Below, piece by piece: positions 34,129 through 43,059 of a DNA stretch of 64,000 bases. A model generated the notes under the pieces. The model did not search any database, had not been told where the DNA came from, and saw nothing but the letters and a program-made list of their open reading frames with translations. Numbering within the stretch: the first letter of the stretch is position 1; each line of letters opens with the position of its first letter. Source of the stretch: Sphingomonas sp. OK281 (lineage in GTDB: Bacteria; Pseudomonadota; Alphaproteobacteria; Sphingomonadales; Sphingomonadaceae); assembly GCF_900115295.1 (NCBI RefSeq), contig NZ_FOVZ01000005.1:1-64000 (forward strand), written 5' to 3'. A program made the position numbers and the translations under genes.

Positions 34129-34191
34129 AGGACTGCGTTCGATGCGAAGACTGCGCCCGACGTAAAGACTCTGTTCGAGGTGAAGACTGCC
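34129..34191 (+). repeat. 18-bp imperfect tandem repeat ahead of the ceramidase-like gene
   Basis: Three and a half units of 18 bp starting AAGACTG (34129-34146, 34147-34164, 34165-34182, partial to 34191). In one frame they encode a hexapeptide pattern (K/R)T(A/L)(F/P)(D/E)(A/V). They precede the signal-peptide methionine, so they are either leader RNA or an odd N-terminal extension. Confidence 0.65.
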
Positions 34192-34194
34192 GGC

Positions 34195-35550
34195 ATGATG
34201 ACAAAAGCTGCGGGAATGGTGTTGGCGGCTGCGCTGCTGTGCAGTCCGGCCCATGCCGCGACGACGCGCCTCATGGCGGGTGCCGGAAAGTCGGTGATCG
34301 AGATAACGCCCGCGATGCTGCCGATCGACGGGTTTGGCCAAATCCACGATCCGCTGGCGGCTCGGGTCGTGGTCGTCGACAACGGCGTCACGCGTCTGGC
34401 GATCGTGGTAGTCGATCAAACCTCGATCTTCGACCAGGCGGTGACGGAGATGCGTGATTCGGTCGCGAAGATCGCGCGCACCGGTGCGGACAATGTCTTC
34501 GTTATCGCCAGCCATACATTCTCTGCTCCGCACATGGTCTCGCCGGATCATCTACCCCCGGGAATGACGATGTCGGTGGCACAGGCAAGCGCATCTCGTG
34601 CCTATCGCGACGCGGTCACAACGGCAGTGGCGCAAGCCGCCGCAGATGCCGTCAAAGGCTTGCGGGAAGCCCGTATCGGCTTTGCCAACGGTCAGAGCGA
34701 CGTCAACGTCAACCGGAACGTACCGTCGGCCGATGGATCATGGCTGGGGGCCAACGATGCGGGACCGTCGGACAAGGAACTCGCGGTGCTCCGGCTGGAG
34801 GCTCCGGACCGCCGCCCGATCGCGGTGCTGATGAACTATGCGGTCCAGTCCGCGATCATGGATCATTCGATCGGGTCGGACGGTACGAAGGGTGTGACGG
34901 CCGATCTGGGCGGCGCTGCCGCACGGCAGGTGGAAGGGCAATATGACGGCGCGGTCGCGCTGTTCCTCACCGGTGCCGCGGGCGATCAGGCGCCCGGCTA
35001 TACGGCGCGTCGGAACGTCTATGACAAGGATGGCCATTTCCGGGGCGAGGATCTCGGGGACAAGGCCTGGACGCTCGTCGACCTTCAGGGGGAACGGCTC
35101 GGACAGGAAGCGATCCGCCTGACCGAGGGCGCTGCTGCGTCAAGCAGTTCGCCGGTCTTGCGTACGCTATCCGGCACCGTGCCGCTCGACCGGCAGGAGC
35201 GCCCGCGGAACCTTGGCGACATCCGGCCCTCGCGAAGCTATCTTTTCAAGCCTGCGGGAACAGTGGAAGCACCGTGGTTTCTTATGCAGATCGGCGATAC
35301 CGCCATCGTCGGTGTTCAGGCGGAACTATCGGCGATCACCGGGAAATATATCCGCGACCACTCCCCGTTTTGTCATACGATGGTGGTGACGATGGTGAAC
35401 GGCGCGGCCAAATACATGCCCGACGCGGCCAGTTATAAGGCCATCACCTATCAGGCCATGAACGCGCAATTCGGTCCGGGGGCGGCGGAAACGTTTGCAT
35501 CTGCCATCCATGAAGGGCTGAACCGGTTGAAGGCCGGCGCCGATCACTAG
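34195..35550 (+). CDS. Exported neutral/alkaline ceramidase-like protein
   Basis: A protein of about 451 residues with a signal peptide (MMTKAAGMVLAAALLCSPAHA). The mature part matches the N-terminal domain of neutral non-lysosomal ceramidases: AGAGKSVIEITPAMLPIDGFGQ, VVVDQTSIFD, IASHTFSAPH and FLTGAAGDQAPGY. These enzymes hydrolyse an amide bond with zinc; substrates here may be other amides or esters. The C-terminal half is shorter than in full ceramidases. The signal peptide argues for 34195; an ATG at 34117 would add the repeat-encoded extension. Confidence 0.78.
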   Translation: MMTKAAGMVLAAALLCSPAHAATTRLMAGAGKSVIEITPAMLPIDGFGQIHDPLAARVVVVDNGVTRLAIVVVDQTSIFDQAVTEMRDSVAKIARTGADNVFVIASHTFSAPHMVSPDHLPPGMTMSVAQASASRAYRDAVTTAVAQAAADAVKGLREARIGFANGQSDVNVNRNVPSADGSWLGANDAGPSDKELAVLRLEAPDRRPIAVLMNYAVQSAIMDHSIGSDGTKGVTADLGGAAARQVEGQYDGAVALFLTGAAGDQAPGYTARRNVYDKDGHFRGEDLGDKAWTLVDLQGERLGQEAIRLTEGAAASSSSPVLRTLSGTVPLDRQERPRNLGDIRPSRSYLFKPAGTVEAPWFLMQIGDTAIVGVQAELSAITGKYIRDHSPFCHTMVVTMVNGAAKYMPDAASYKAITYQAMNAQFGPGAAETFASAIHEGLNRLKAGADH

Positions 35551-35697
35551 GCGGGACGGATTCCTCGATAGGGTCTTGCGGCGATCGCCGCCGGACCGGC
35601 AGACAGGCCGGCGTTCGGAAACACTCCGGTCATTTGCAGTAGATACCCGATCATAAGGGATGCTGCGGCCCCCTTCGATACTCAGGAGAAATAGACC
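35551..35697. other. Spacer between ceramidase-like and esterase genes
   Basis: No gene seen. It ends in CAGGAGAAA, the Shine-Dalgarno of the following GTG start. Confidence 0.35.
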
Positions 35698-37182
35698 GTG
35701 AACGATCTGTCGAGACGCGACGTAATGGTGACCGGTGCAGGGTGGACGGGCGCGTCCGTCCTTGCGTTCGGCGCCCAGACGGCGCGTGCGGCGCAGGACC
35801 GCAACGGGTTCATGGCGGCCTCCGCGGTTCCTCCGGGCGCGGCCGACGGCCCCGAGGGGCGCAAGCCGAAGGTTCCGGGCTTGCAAGGGATCGCCGCACT
35901 CTGCGAAGTCACCGGCGGCGGAGAGAAGGTCTACGGCATCGCGGTCGAATATGATGCCGATATCGACACCGCCACCCTGTCTCTCGATACCTATACCGCA
36001 AGCGTCGTTCCGGCGGCGAAGGGCTTTTTCCCCGGCATGCCCGAAACGCCGGACAAGAACGCCACCGCCGCCGCGCCCACGCCCCGAGCCATAGCGGCAC
36101 TCTACACCAATGCCCGGCCAGCCCTGCGAGCGGATCGGAAGAGCGCGGCCGGCAGGTACGTCATCGTCGAATTCGCACATGATCCGGATCTCAGTCTGCC
36201 GACCACCGACAGCGACAAGGTGATGCTGCAACAGGTCAAGGGCGTCAAAACCATTGCCGGCGCTGCCTATGCGGCGAGCGACACGATTTGGAGCAACGCC
36301 GGCCGGCGCGGCAACAGCGTCGTCATCCGCGGTGTCGATGCCTGGGAACAGAATCACTGGTGGTGGGACGATACGCGGTCCGCTTGGCTGGAATACAGCA
36401 TCTACCTCCCGAAATCCTTCCTGAAGGAAGGCGGCGAGCGGCACTCCTATCCGCTCGTCCTCGCGATCACGCATTCGGGTACGAGCTATGACGGCACCTG
36501 TGCGGAAACGCTCACGGAACAGTGCATCGCCAGCATCTGGAGCCTGCCCGAGGAGCAGGACAGGCACGAATGCGTCGTCATCACACCGCGCTACGAGCGG
36601 ACCACGATGAACGACTATTGGGAGCATACGGCCGATGTCGAGAATACCTACAAGCTCGTCCAGTCCCTGCTCCAGAATACGTGGAACTACGGCAATCCCA
36701 ACCTGGATGACCGGCGCGACAAGGTCCTGAAGATCGATCCCAAGCGGGTGTATTGCACCGGCTGGTCGATGGGGGCGATGACCTCGTTGTGGCTGATGGC
36801 ACGGCATCCGGAGACGTTCGCGGCAGGGCTGATCATCGCCGGCCAACAGCGACCTGCCGATGTCGTCCCGCTCGCCAAGCAGAACCTTCTGATCATCACC
36901 GGAACGCAGGATAACAAGGCCACGCCGTGGAACGAGCGATGCGTCCCCTTGTGGGAACAGGCGGGCGGCAAGGTGACCCGTCCCTCCGCGCGTCTGGATG
37001 CGACGCTGATCTTCCCGATCGATCGTCAGCAAAAGCTGACCGAGCAGATGGACGGGTATCTATCCAAGGGGGGCAACATCACCTTCCTGACGTTCCAGGA
37101 TGTCGACCACATGGGATCGGCCCGAAAGTTCTTTCATATCCAGGCCGCCCGCGACTGGCTGTTCAGCCACGTCAAGGCCTGA
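35698..37182 (+). CDS. Exported alpha/beta hydrolase (PHB depolymerase/feruloyl esterase-like)
   Basis: A 494-residue hydrolase. GTG start with CAGGAG ahead and a Tat-like N-terminus LSRRDVMVTGAGWTGASVLA. After a long non-catalytic N-terminal part comes LEYSIYLPKSFL, VVITPRYE, the nucleophile elbow GWSMGAMTSLWL (Ser) and DHMGSARKF carrying the His. The layout resembles PHB depolymerase/feruloyl esterase-type prolyl-oligopeptidase-fold hydrolases. It would cleave an ester outside the cytoplasm after receptor-linked uptake. The substrate is not determined. Confidence 0.78.
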   Translation: MNDLSRRDVMVTGAGWTGASVLAFGAQTARAAQDRNGFMAASAVPPGAADGPEGRKPKVPGLQGIAALCEVTGGGEKVYGIAVEYDADIDTATLSLDTYTASVVPAAKGFFPGMPETPDKNATAAAPTPRAIAALYTNARPALRADRKSAAGRYVIVEFAHDPDLSLPTTDSDKVMLQQVKGVKTIAGAAYAASDTIWSNAGRRGNSVVIRGVDAWEQNHWWWDDTRSAWLEYSIYLPKSFLKEGGERHSYPLVLAITHSGTSYDGTCAETLTEQCIASIWSLPEEQDRHECVVITPRYERTTMNDYWEHTADVENTYKLVQSLLQNTWNYGNPNLDDRRDKVLKIDPKRVYCTGWSMGAMTSLWLMARHPETFAAGLIIAGQQRPADVVPLAKQNLLIITGTQDNKATPWNERCVPLWEQAGGKVTRPSARLDATLIFPIDRQQKLTEQMDGYLSKGGNITFLTFQDVDHMGSARKFFHIQAARDWLFSHVKA

Positions 37183-37259
37183 CCAAACCTAACCAGACCA
37201 GCCCAGCCCAGACGTCTAGCCGGCAGGCGGAATGGCGGTGGCGGCGATACGGGAGAAGA

Positions 37260-38408
37260 ATGATGAAGAATTACGTGTTCGTGGCCGGCATGGCAGCGTT
37301 GCTGACATCATCGGCCATGGCGGCCCCGCGTTGCGCCGGTCCGGCCTGCGACGGCACGCTAGTGCTGGTCGGTACGCATACCGGGGGGCCGGGGCAGGGG
37401 ATATTCGCGGCAAAGCTCGATCCCAAGACGGGCGCGCTGACCGCGCTCGGGCTTGCTGCCGAAGTCGAGCGGCCGACCTGGCTGACGCGCGATCCCGGCC
37501 GTTCGCAGATCTATGCGGTCAGCGAGACGGGGAACGACGGCAAGTCGCAGGGCGGGGTCTATGCACTCGCGGTGGATCGCGGCACGGGGCGGCTATCGAT
37601 GCGCAGCCGCGTGGCTTCGGGCGGCGGCGGTGCGACGAACCTCGCCTATGACGCACGCCTCTCGACCGTCTTCGTCGCCAATTACGGCGGCGGTCAGGTG
37701 ACGGCGATCCCGGTCGCGCGCAACGGTACGCTGAGCGCGGTCGTCTCGACGCAGGTCAATTCGGGATCCGGCCCGCATCCCCGTCAGAAGAGCGCGCACG
37801 CGCACGGCGTGACCGTGTCGCCCGACGGCCAATATGTCCTGTCGCCCGACCTGGGTGCCGACAAGGTGTTCGTCTATCGTTGGAGCAAGGACGCACTGAC
37901 GCCGGCGGCGACGCCGTCGATCGCCTTCGCGCCGGGGTCGGGCCCGCGGCATCTGGTGTTCTCGATCGACGGACGCTTCGTGTTCGTCGACACCGAGCTT
38001 ACGGGGGAAGTCCATACGCTGCGTTGGGACGCGCACGCGGGGAGGTTGACAGCGGTATCGCACGTAGCGCTCGATGCGCCCGGTTATACCGGCACGCGAA
38101 GCGCCGCCGAACTGGCGACCTCGTCGGATGGACGCTTTCTCTACGTCTCCAACCGCGGCAGCAACCTGTTGCACGTCTTTGCGATCGACCGCGTCGGCGG
38201 TGCGCTACGGGAGATACAGCGGATCGCCTGCGGGGGGACGTCACCATGGAGCTTCGGGTTCGATCCGTCGGGTCGGTGGTTGATCGTCACCAACGAAGCA
38301 TCGAGCAATCTCGCGGTCTTCGCGGTCGATCGTGCCAAGGGCACACTCGCCGCGACCAGCAACAGCCTGGCGGTCCCGAAGCCGGTTGCCGTGACCTTCC
38401 TTCCCTGA
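37260..38408 (+). CDS. Lactonase-family seven-bladed propeller (YbhE-like), exported
   Basis: About 382 residues; the signal peptide NYVFVAGMAALLTSSAMAAP is followed by repeated propeller blades such as LVLVGTHTGGPGQGIFAAKL and SPDGQYVLSPDLGADKVFVY. GSGPRHLVFSIDGRFVF is a hallmark of the 6-phosphogluconolactonase YbhE family. It would open a lactone in the periplasm. The start at 37260 (GGGAGAAG upstream) was chosen; longer in-frame reading into the preceding gene is not credible. It closes the plus-strand receptor operon. Confidence 0.83.
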   Translation: MMKNYVFVAGMAALLTSSAMAAPRCAGPACDGTLVLVGTHTGGPGQGIFAAKLDPKTGALTALGLAAEVERPTWLTRDPGRSQIYAVSETGNDGKSQGGVYALAVDRGTGRLSMRSRVASGGGGATNLAYDARLSTVFVANYGGGQVTAIPVARNGTLSAVVSTQVNSGSGPHPRQKSAHAHGVTVSPDGQYVLSPDLGADKVFVYRWSKDALTPAATPSIAFAPGSGPRHLVFSIDGRFVFVDTELTGEVHTLRWDAHAGRLTAVSHVALDAPGYTGTRSAAELATSSDGRFLYVSNRGSNLLHVFAIDRVGGALREIQRIACGGTSPWSFGFDPSGRWLIVTNEASSNLAVFAVDRAKGTLAATSNSLAVPKPVAVTFLP

Positions 38409-38494
38409 GGCGGATGTTCTGTCGCGCGGCAGAACGACCGCTATTTAACGCGGTGCATCGTCATGCATACCGCGTCGCGCGCGATCGATGCGTC

Positions 38495-38529
38495 GGGATC
38501 GCCACCTCGACCAGTGAGGTGGCGATCCC
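38495..38529. terminator. Bidirectional hairpin terminator between convergent genes
   Basis: Perfect 14-bp arms GGGATCGCCACCTC (38495-38508) and GAGGTGGCGATCCC (38516-38529) with a 7-nt loop. It sits between the lactonase gene (plus) and the second TonB receptor (minus), so it can end both transcripts. Confidence 0.7.
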
Positions 38530-38538
38530 TGGCTCCCC

Positions 38539-40929
38539 TCAGAAATCGAACCCGAACGTCGCGCCATAGGTGCGCGGGGCGGCGGTGACGCCGTTGTCGC
38601 CGCTGTTGGTGCCGCCGATCTGGGTCCGGTAAACGGCATCGGTCAGGTTGCGACCCCATGCGCGGATGAAGGTGCGGTCCCCTGGCAGATGCCATGTGAC
38701 GGACGCGTCCACGGTGTTGTAGCTGCCTTGGCGGACGCGCTCGTCCGGCGTGCCGACGAAGCCGTCATTATAGTAATAATTGCCCGAGATGGTGAACTTG
38801 CCCGCAGTCGCAGTCGGAATATCCAGCGATCCGCCGATGCTGGCGGTAAATGCCGGGGTGTTCTGAAGGCGGTTGCCGGACGCATCGCCGACGTACAGGC
38901 AATTGCCGCCGAGCGTGGTGTTGAGCGGGCTGAGCGTACCCTGACAGGCCTGCGCGGTGGTCTGCCCTGGTGCGATGATCGCGTTGACGGTCGCGTTCGT
39001 CGCGGGCAGCCGGGTCAGCGTGAAACCGGCGGCGAGCGGGAAGGGGACGCTCAGGATCGCGTTCGAGAAGTCGGTGTAGCGCGCATGCGTCCAGTTGACG
39101 CCGCCGAACACCCGCAGGTTGCGGGTCACGCGGACCGTGAAGTCGGCGTCGACGCCGTAGATGTGCGCGCCGTCGGCGTTATAGGCGCTGTTGACGCCCG
39201 AGATCACCTGCTGAACCTGGATGTTCTTCTCGTTATAGTAATAGCCCGCGACGTTCAGCCGAACGCGGCGATCGAAGAGGTCGGATTTGATACCGATCTC
39301 ATAGGCATCGACGACGTCCGGCTCGAGGATGACGATCGGCGTCGCCTGTGGGATATAGGCGCCGCTGCGGAAGCCCCGATTGTAGCTCGCATAGGCGAGC
39401 AGTTCGGGTGAGAAGCGGTGATCGAGCGACAGCCGCCATGTGAGCTTCTTGAAGGTGCGGTCCTCGTTGACGGTCGGCGATACCGTGGTGACGCGCGTGT
39501 TGCCGTTGTAGGATACGGTGTCGGCGGTCAGTTCGCGGTCGTCATGCGTGTAGCGCAGCCCTGCCGTCAGGTTGGTGCTTTCGCCGAGGGTATAGGTTCC
39601 TTCTGCAAATCCGGCATAGGAATCCAGCGTCTGCTGGTTGATGTTGTCGACATAGCCATTGCCGCCGAACGTGAAGAGACCGGTCGTCCGCGCCGGGTTG
39701 TTCCCGGCCTTGGCATGCAGCAGGAAGCCGCCAAGAACCCATTTGAACGGACCGCTCCCTTCGCCGACGAGGTTCACCTCCTGCGTCAGCTGCTCGTCGA
39801 ACTGGCTGTTGGCGATGACGATCCGGCGCTGGGTGGTGCCGTCGGGGTCGAACGAATAGTCGAAATCCGATTTGCGATACGCCGTGATGCTTTTCAGCGA
39901 GATACTGCCGAAGTCATGTGCGGCGGTCAGGCTGCCGCCATACGCCCGCGTCGTCAGGTTGGGATCGACATCCGCGTAGATATCGTGGTCCGGATCGCCA
40001 CCGAGCGCGGTGATCTGGTTTGTGACGTTCTGGCCGAGCGCATTTCCGTCAATGTTGCGGAATGCCGGATCGCTTGCGTCGCGGCCGTTGAAATCGGCAG
40101 CCAGCGTGATCTTCGTTGCGTTGTCCGGTTCCCATAGCAGCTTCGCGCGACCGCCCCAGGTGCGGGCCGTCTGGACCTCGTTGCCGGTGAACAGGTTGGT
40201 GCCGTACCCCTTGTCGCGGTTTTCATACTGCATCGCGAGGCTCATCGCGACGGTTTCGCTGAGTCCGCCCGACACATAGGCGGCTGCGGTCGTCGTATCG
40301 TAATTGCCGAAGCCGAACTCCGCACGCGCGGTATGGGCATAGCTCGGTCCGAGCGTGGTGATCTGGATCAGGCCGCCGGTCGCATTGCGGCCGAACAGCG
40401 TGCCCTGGGGGCCCTTCAGTACCGCGACCTGCTCGGTATCGTACAGCGACTGCAGGATGCCGAACGACGCGCCGTAATAGACGCCGTCGACATATACTGC
40501 GACCGGGTTCTCGATGCCGGGGCCCTGGCCGGTGGCGCCGATACCGCGGATACGCGGAAGGCCGATGCCGCCGGTGGCCGTGGTGATGTTGAGTGCCGGC
40601 ACCGTCGCCTTCAGGTCTTCGGTGCTGGTGATGTTGGCGGCGCGGAGCTGGTCGCTGCCGAGCGCGGTGATCGCGATCGGCACGTTCTGCGCATTCTGCG
40701 ACCGCTTCTGGGCGGTGACGACGATATCCTCGACCCCGCCGGTGTCTTGGGTCGCGGGCGCCTGCGTGGTCGCGGTTTCCGTCGGACTGCTCGATGGCGG
40801 CGCCTGTTCGGCCGGCAACGGTACGGTTGCACCCGTCTGGGCAAAAGCGGGACAGGTCGCGGCCAGCGCGAGGGCGCTGGCGCTTACGGTCAGAAGGTGA
40901 CGGATTCCCAACGGTGCGGTGTGCCGCAT
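38539..40929 (-). CDS. TonB-dependent outer membrane receptor
   Basis: A 796-residue receptor. Signal peptide LTVSASALALAATCPAFAQ, a proline/threonine-rich linker, then the TonB box-like EDIVVTAQKR and plug motifs RIRGIGATGQG and AVLKGPQGTLFGRNATGG. The barrel ends in YGATFGFDF with a terminal Phe. The NAxNVPIAITAL and GRNATGGLIQI stretches are typical of sphingomonad receptors for aromatic or plant-derived compounds. It is divergent from the propeller/tannase unit and shares its 215-bp promoter region. Confidence 0.92.
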   Translation of the reverse strand: MRHTAPLGIRHLLTVSASALALAATCPAFAQTGATVPLPAEQAPPSSSPTETATTQAPATQDTGGVEDIVVTAQKRSQNAQNVPIAITALGSDQLRAANITSTEDLKATVPALNITTATGGIGLPRIRGIGATGQGPGIENPVAVYVDGVYYGASFGILQSLYDTEQVAVLKGPQGTLFGRNATGGLIQITTLGPSYAHTARAEFGFGNYDTTTAAAYVSGGLSETVAMSLAMQYENRDKGYGTNLFTGNEVQTARTWGGRAKLLWEPDNATKITLAADFNGRDASDPAFRNIDGNALGQNVTNQITALGGDPDHDIYADVDPNLTTRAYGGSLTAAHDFGSISLKSITAYRKSDFDYSFDPDGTTQRRIVIANSQFDEQLTQEVNLVGEGSGPFKWVLGGFLLHAKAGNNPARTTGLFTFGGNGYVDNINQQTLDSYAGFAEGTYTLGESTNLTAGLRYTHDDRELTADTVSYNGNTRVTTVSPTVNEDRTFKKLTWRLSLDHRFSPELLAYASYNRGFRSGAYIPQATPIVILEPDVVDAYEIGIKSDLFDRRVRLNVAGYYYNEKNIQVQQVISGVNSAYNADGAHIYGVDADFTVRVTRNLRVFGGVNWTHARYTDFSNAILSVPFPLAAGFTLTRLPATNATVNAIIAPGQTTAQACQGTLSPLNTTLGGNCLYVGDASGNRLQNTPAFTASIGGSLDIPTATAGKFTISGNYYYNDGFVGTPDERVRQGSYNTVDASVTWHLPGDRTFIRAWGRNLTDAVYRTQIGGTNSGDNGVTAAPRTYGATFGFDF

Positions 40930-41144
40930 ATCAACATCCTCTACCTGTGCGACGCCGTGTTCCGGCGCCTTTTAATTTGCGGCATTCATAGGCAGACGAT
41001 CTCGCAATACAGGCATTCGCAGTTGCGGTTGGCCGATAAGTTCTGCGCTCGTCTCGATGGCAACGGGTCGCGGCTGGTCTATGCGAGGATTAAAGTAGAG
41101 TTGCCCGGTGTTTGCCGGGACGGCCGGGCGATAGGAGAGAAACA
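40930..41144. promoter_or_regulatory. Divergent promoter with candidate shared operator
   Basis: This 215-bp region separates the second receptor gene from the propeller gene. GATAAGTTCTGCGCTCG (41035-41051) recurs exactly at 48630-48646. Start-codon distances are nearly equal (110 and 108 bp), which supports a regulatory site for the regulon, probably of the LysR protein at 47195-48427. Confidence 0.55.
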
Positions 41145-43022
41145 GTGAACCGTCGTGAAGTGATCGGCGCGGTGCCCGCCGCGATTTTGCTGGCGCAGGC
41201 TGGAATTGCCAAGGCCGCATCCGGCAAGAAGGGCGTGATGCTGATGAACCGGATCGCCCCCGCGACGTCGGACCTGATGATCGCCAATCTGGACGGAACG
41301 GGCGAGCGCAAGCTGCTCGCTGAACCGGCGTACGACTACAACGCCTCGTTCTCGCCACGCGGCGATCGCATCGTCTTCACGTCGGAGCGCAACGGCGACG
41401 GCAATTCCGATCTGTTCATGGCCCATCCCGACGGCACCGGCGTACGGGCGTTGGTCGCGGCGCCGTCGATGGACGATGTCGGCGCAGTCTCTCCCGATGG
41501 CCGCTACATGGCGTTCGTCTCGACCCGCAACGGTTTCAAGGCCAATATCTGGGTATTGGAACTCAAGAACGGCAAGCTGCGGCAACTGACCGGCACCGGT
41601 AATGTGAAGGGCAATCCCGACGGCCCGGATACGTATTTCCGTCCGGCGTGGTCGCCCGACAGCAAGTGGATCGCGTTTTCCAGCGACCGGGACACCGTCT
41701 GGCGCGGACATGACGGCGGCCACGGATGGGAGCATACGCAGGAACTCTCGATCTACGTCATCCAGCCCGATGGCACCGGCTTCCGGCAGGTTTCGTCTCG
41801 CAAGGGATGGTGCCAGGGATCGCCGACGTGGTCGCCCGATGGCAAGCGCATCGCCTTCTACGAACTGACCGTCGAAGCGACATGGGGTGCGCGCCGGCCC
41901 GAATGGATCGGCCGCGTGGATTCGCAGATCGTATCGGTCGACGTCGCCAGCGGCGCACGGATCGAACACACCAACGTCGCCAACCTCAAGGTCGCGCCGC
42001 AGTTCATCACCAACGACGAGATCGGGTATCTGATCAAGGGCGGGGCGGACGAGGGGGTCGGCTACACGTCGGGCAGACCCGGCTTCAAGCGCAAGGACAT
42101 GCGCAACCCGAGCTGGACGCCCGACGGCAGGTCGGTCCTGTACGAAGCGGTGTCCTTCTATCCGGCCCGCAAGATGGACAAGGCCCTGTGGAGCTGGGAC
42201 GGTGACTGGGATTACCGGTTCACCGACGTCTTTCCGACGCTGTCGCGTCAGGGAGTGCTGGCGATCACCGAGAAGCAGACCGGCGCGACGTCGTCGTCGA
42301 TCGTCACGATGAAGCCCGACGGTACTGGTCGCAAACTGGTGTTCGATGCCGCCAAGCAAGGGCTCAACCCCGTCAAGATCAAGCAGGGACTCGCAGGCGC
42401 GTTCCAGCCGGCATGGTCGCCGGATGGCGAGTGGATCGCGTTCGGCCTGGGCGGCTGGTTCAACGAGCGGTCCTTCACCAAGGCTACGCTGATGCGCGTG
42501 CGGCCCGACGGCAGCGGTGCCGAAGCGTTGACCGACGGCCGTGTCCATTCGGGCTTCCCGAGTTATTCGGCAGACGGCAAGCAGATCGTCTTTCGCGTCT
42601 GGGGACAGGATGACGAGCGCGGGCTTCGGATCCTCGACCTCGACACGCGCCAGGTTCGCACGTTGACGACCGAGCATGACAATTTGCCGGGCTGGTCGCC
42701 CGATGGCCAGCGTATCGTCTTCACCCGCAACGTGGGCGGCAAGACCTTCCAGATCTGCAGCATCCGGCCCGATGGTAGCGATCCCAAACAGCTTACACAT
42801 AGCAAGTCGAGCAACGGTCACGCGGTATGGACCGCGGACGGGCGGATCATGTGGAGCGGGTCGGAGCACGGTTTCCGCGACGAGGCCGCGCTCTACGACA
42901 ACACGTTCCAGCAATATGGCCAGATCTACATCATGGATGCGGATGGCGGAAACTATCGCCTGCTGACCGACAGCAAGTGGGAAGATTCGATGCCACTGTA
43001 TATTCCGGGTATGTTTTTGTAG
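41145..43022 (+). CDS. TolB-like WD40/PD40 beta-propeller protein, exported
   Basis: About 625 residues; GTG start with AGGAGAG 8 nt upstream and an N-terminal RREVIGAVPAAILLAQAGIAKA signal-like segment. The body is built of repeated PD40 units, with SPDGRYMAF, SPDSKWIAF, SPDGKRIAF, SPDGEWIAF and SPDGQRIVF each closing a blade. No catalytic triad was seen, so it may bind substrate or act as a platform rather than an enzyme. It is the first gene of a unit with the tannase-like gene. Confidence 0.75.
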   Translation: MNRREVIGAVPAAILLAQAGIAKAASGKKGVMLMNRIAPATSDLMIANLDGTGERKLLAEPAYDYNASFSPRGDRIVFTSERNGDGNSDLFMAHPDGTGVRALVAAPSMDDVGAVSPDGRYMAFVSTRNGFKANIWVLELKNGKLRQLTGTGNVKGNPDGPDTYFRPAWSPDSKWIAFSSDRDTVWRGHDGGHGWEHTQELSIYVIQPDGTGFRQVSSRKGWCQGSPTWSPDGKRIAFYELTVEATWGARRPEWIGRVDSQIVSVDVASGARIEHTNVANLKVAPQFITNDEIGYLIKGGADEGVGYTSGRPGFKRKDMRNPSWTPDGRSVLYEAVSFYPARKMDKALWSWDGDWDYRFTDVFPTLSRQGVLAITEKQTGATSSSIVTMKPDGTGRKLVFDAAKQGLNPVKIKQGLAGAFQPAWSPDGEWIAFGLGGWFNERSFTKATLMRVRPDGSGAEALTDGRVHSGFPSYSADGKQIVFRVWGQDDERGLRILDLDTRQVRTLTTEHDNLPGWSPDGQRIVFTRNVGGKTFQICSIRPDGSDPKQLTHSKSSNGHAVWTADGRIMWSGSEHGFRDEAALYDNTFQQYGQIYIMDADGGNYRLLTDSKWEDSMPLYIPGMFL

Positions 43023-43059
43023 GCTGGGGCAACCGGTTTAACGTCTGAAAGGCTGCATT

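Noticed and set aside
35326..37032. 568-codon minus-strand frame under the esterase gene
   Set aside because: The plus-strand esterase has a Ser elbow and a Tat-like start; the antisense frame has no recognised motif.
36927..37259. Longer lactonase reading from 36927
   Set aside because: It overlaps the esterase gene out of frame. A signal peptide and Shine-Dalgarno support the start at 37260.
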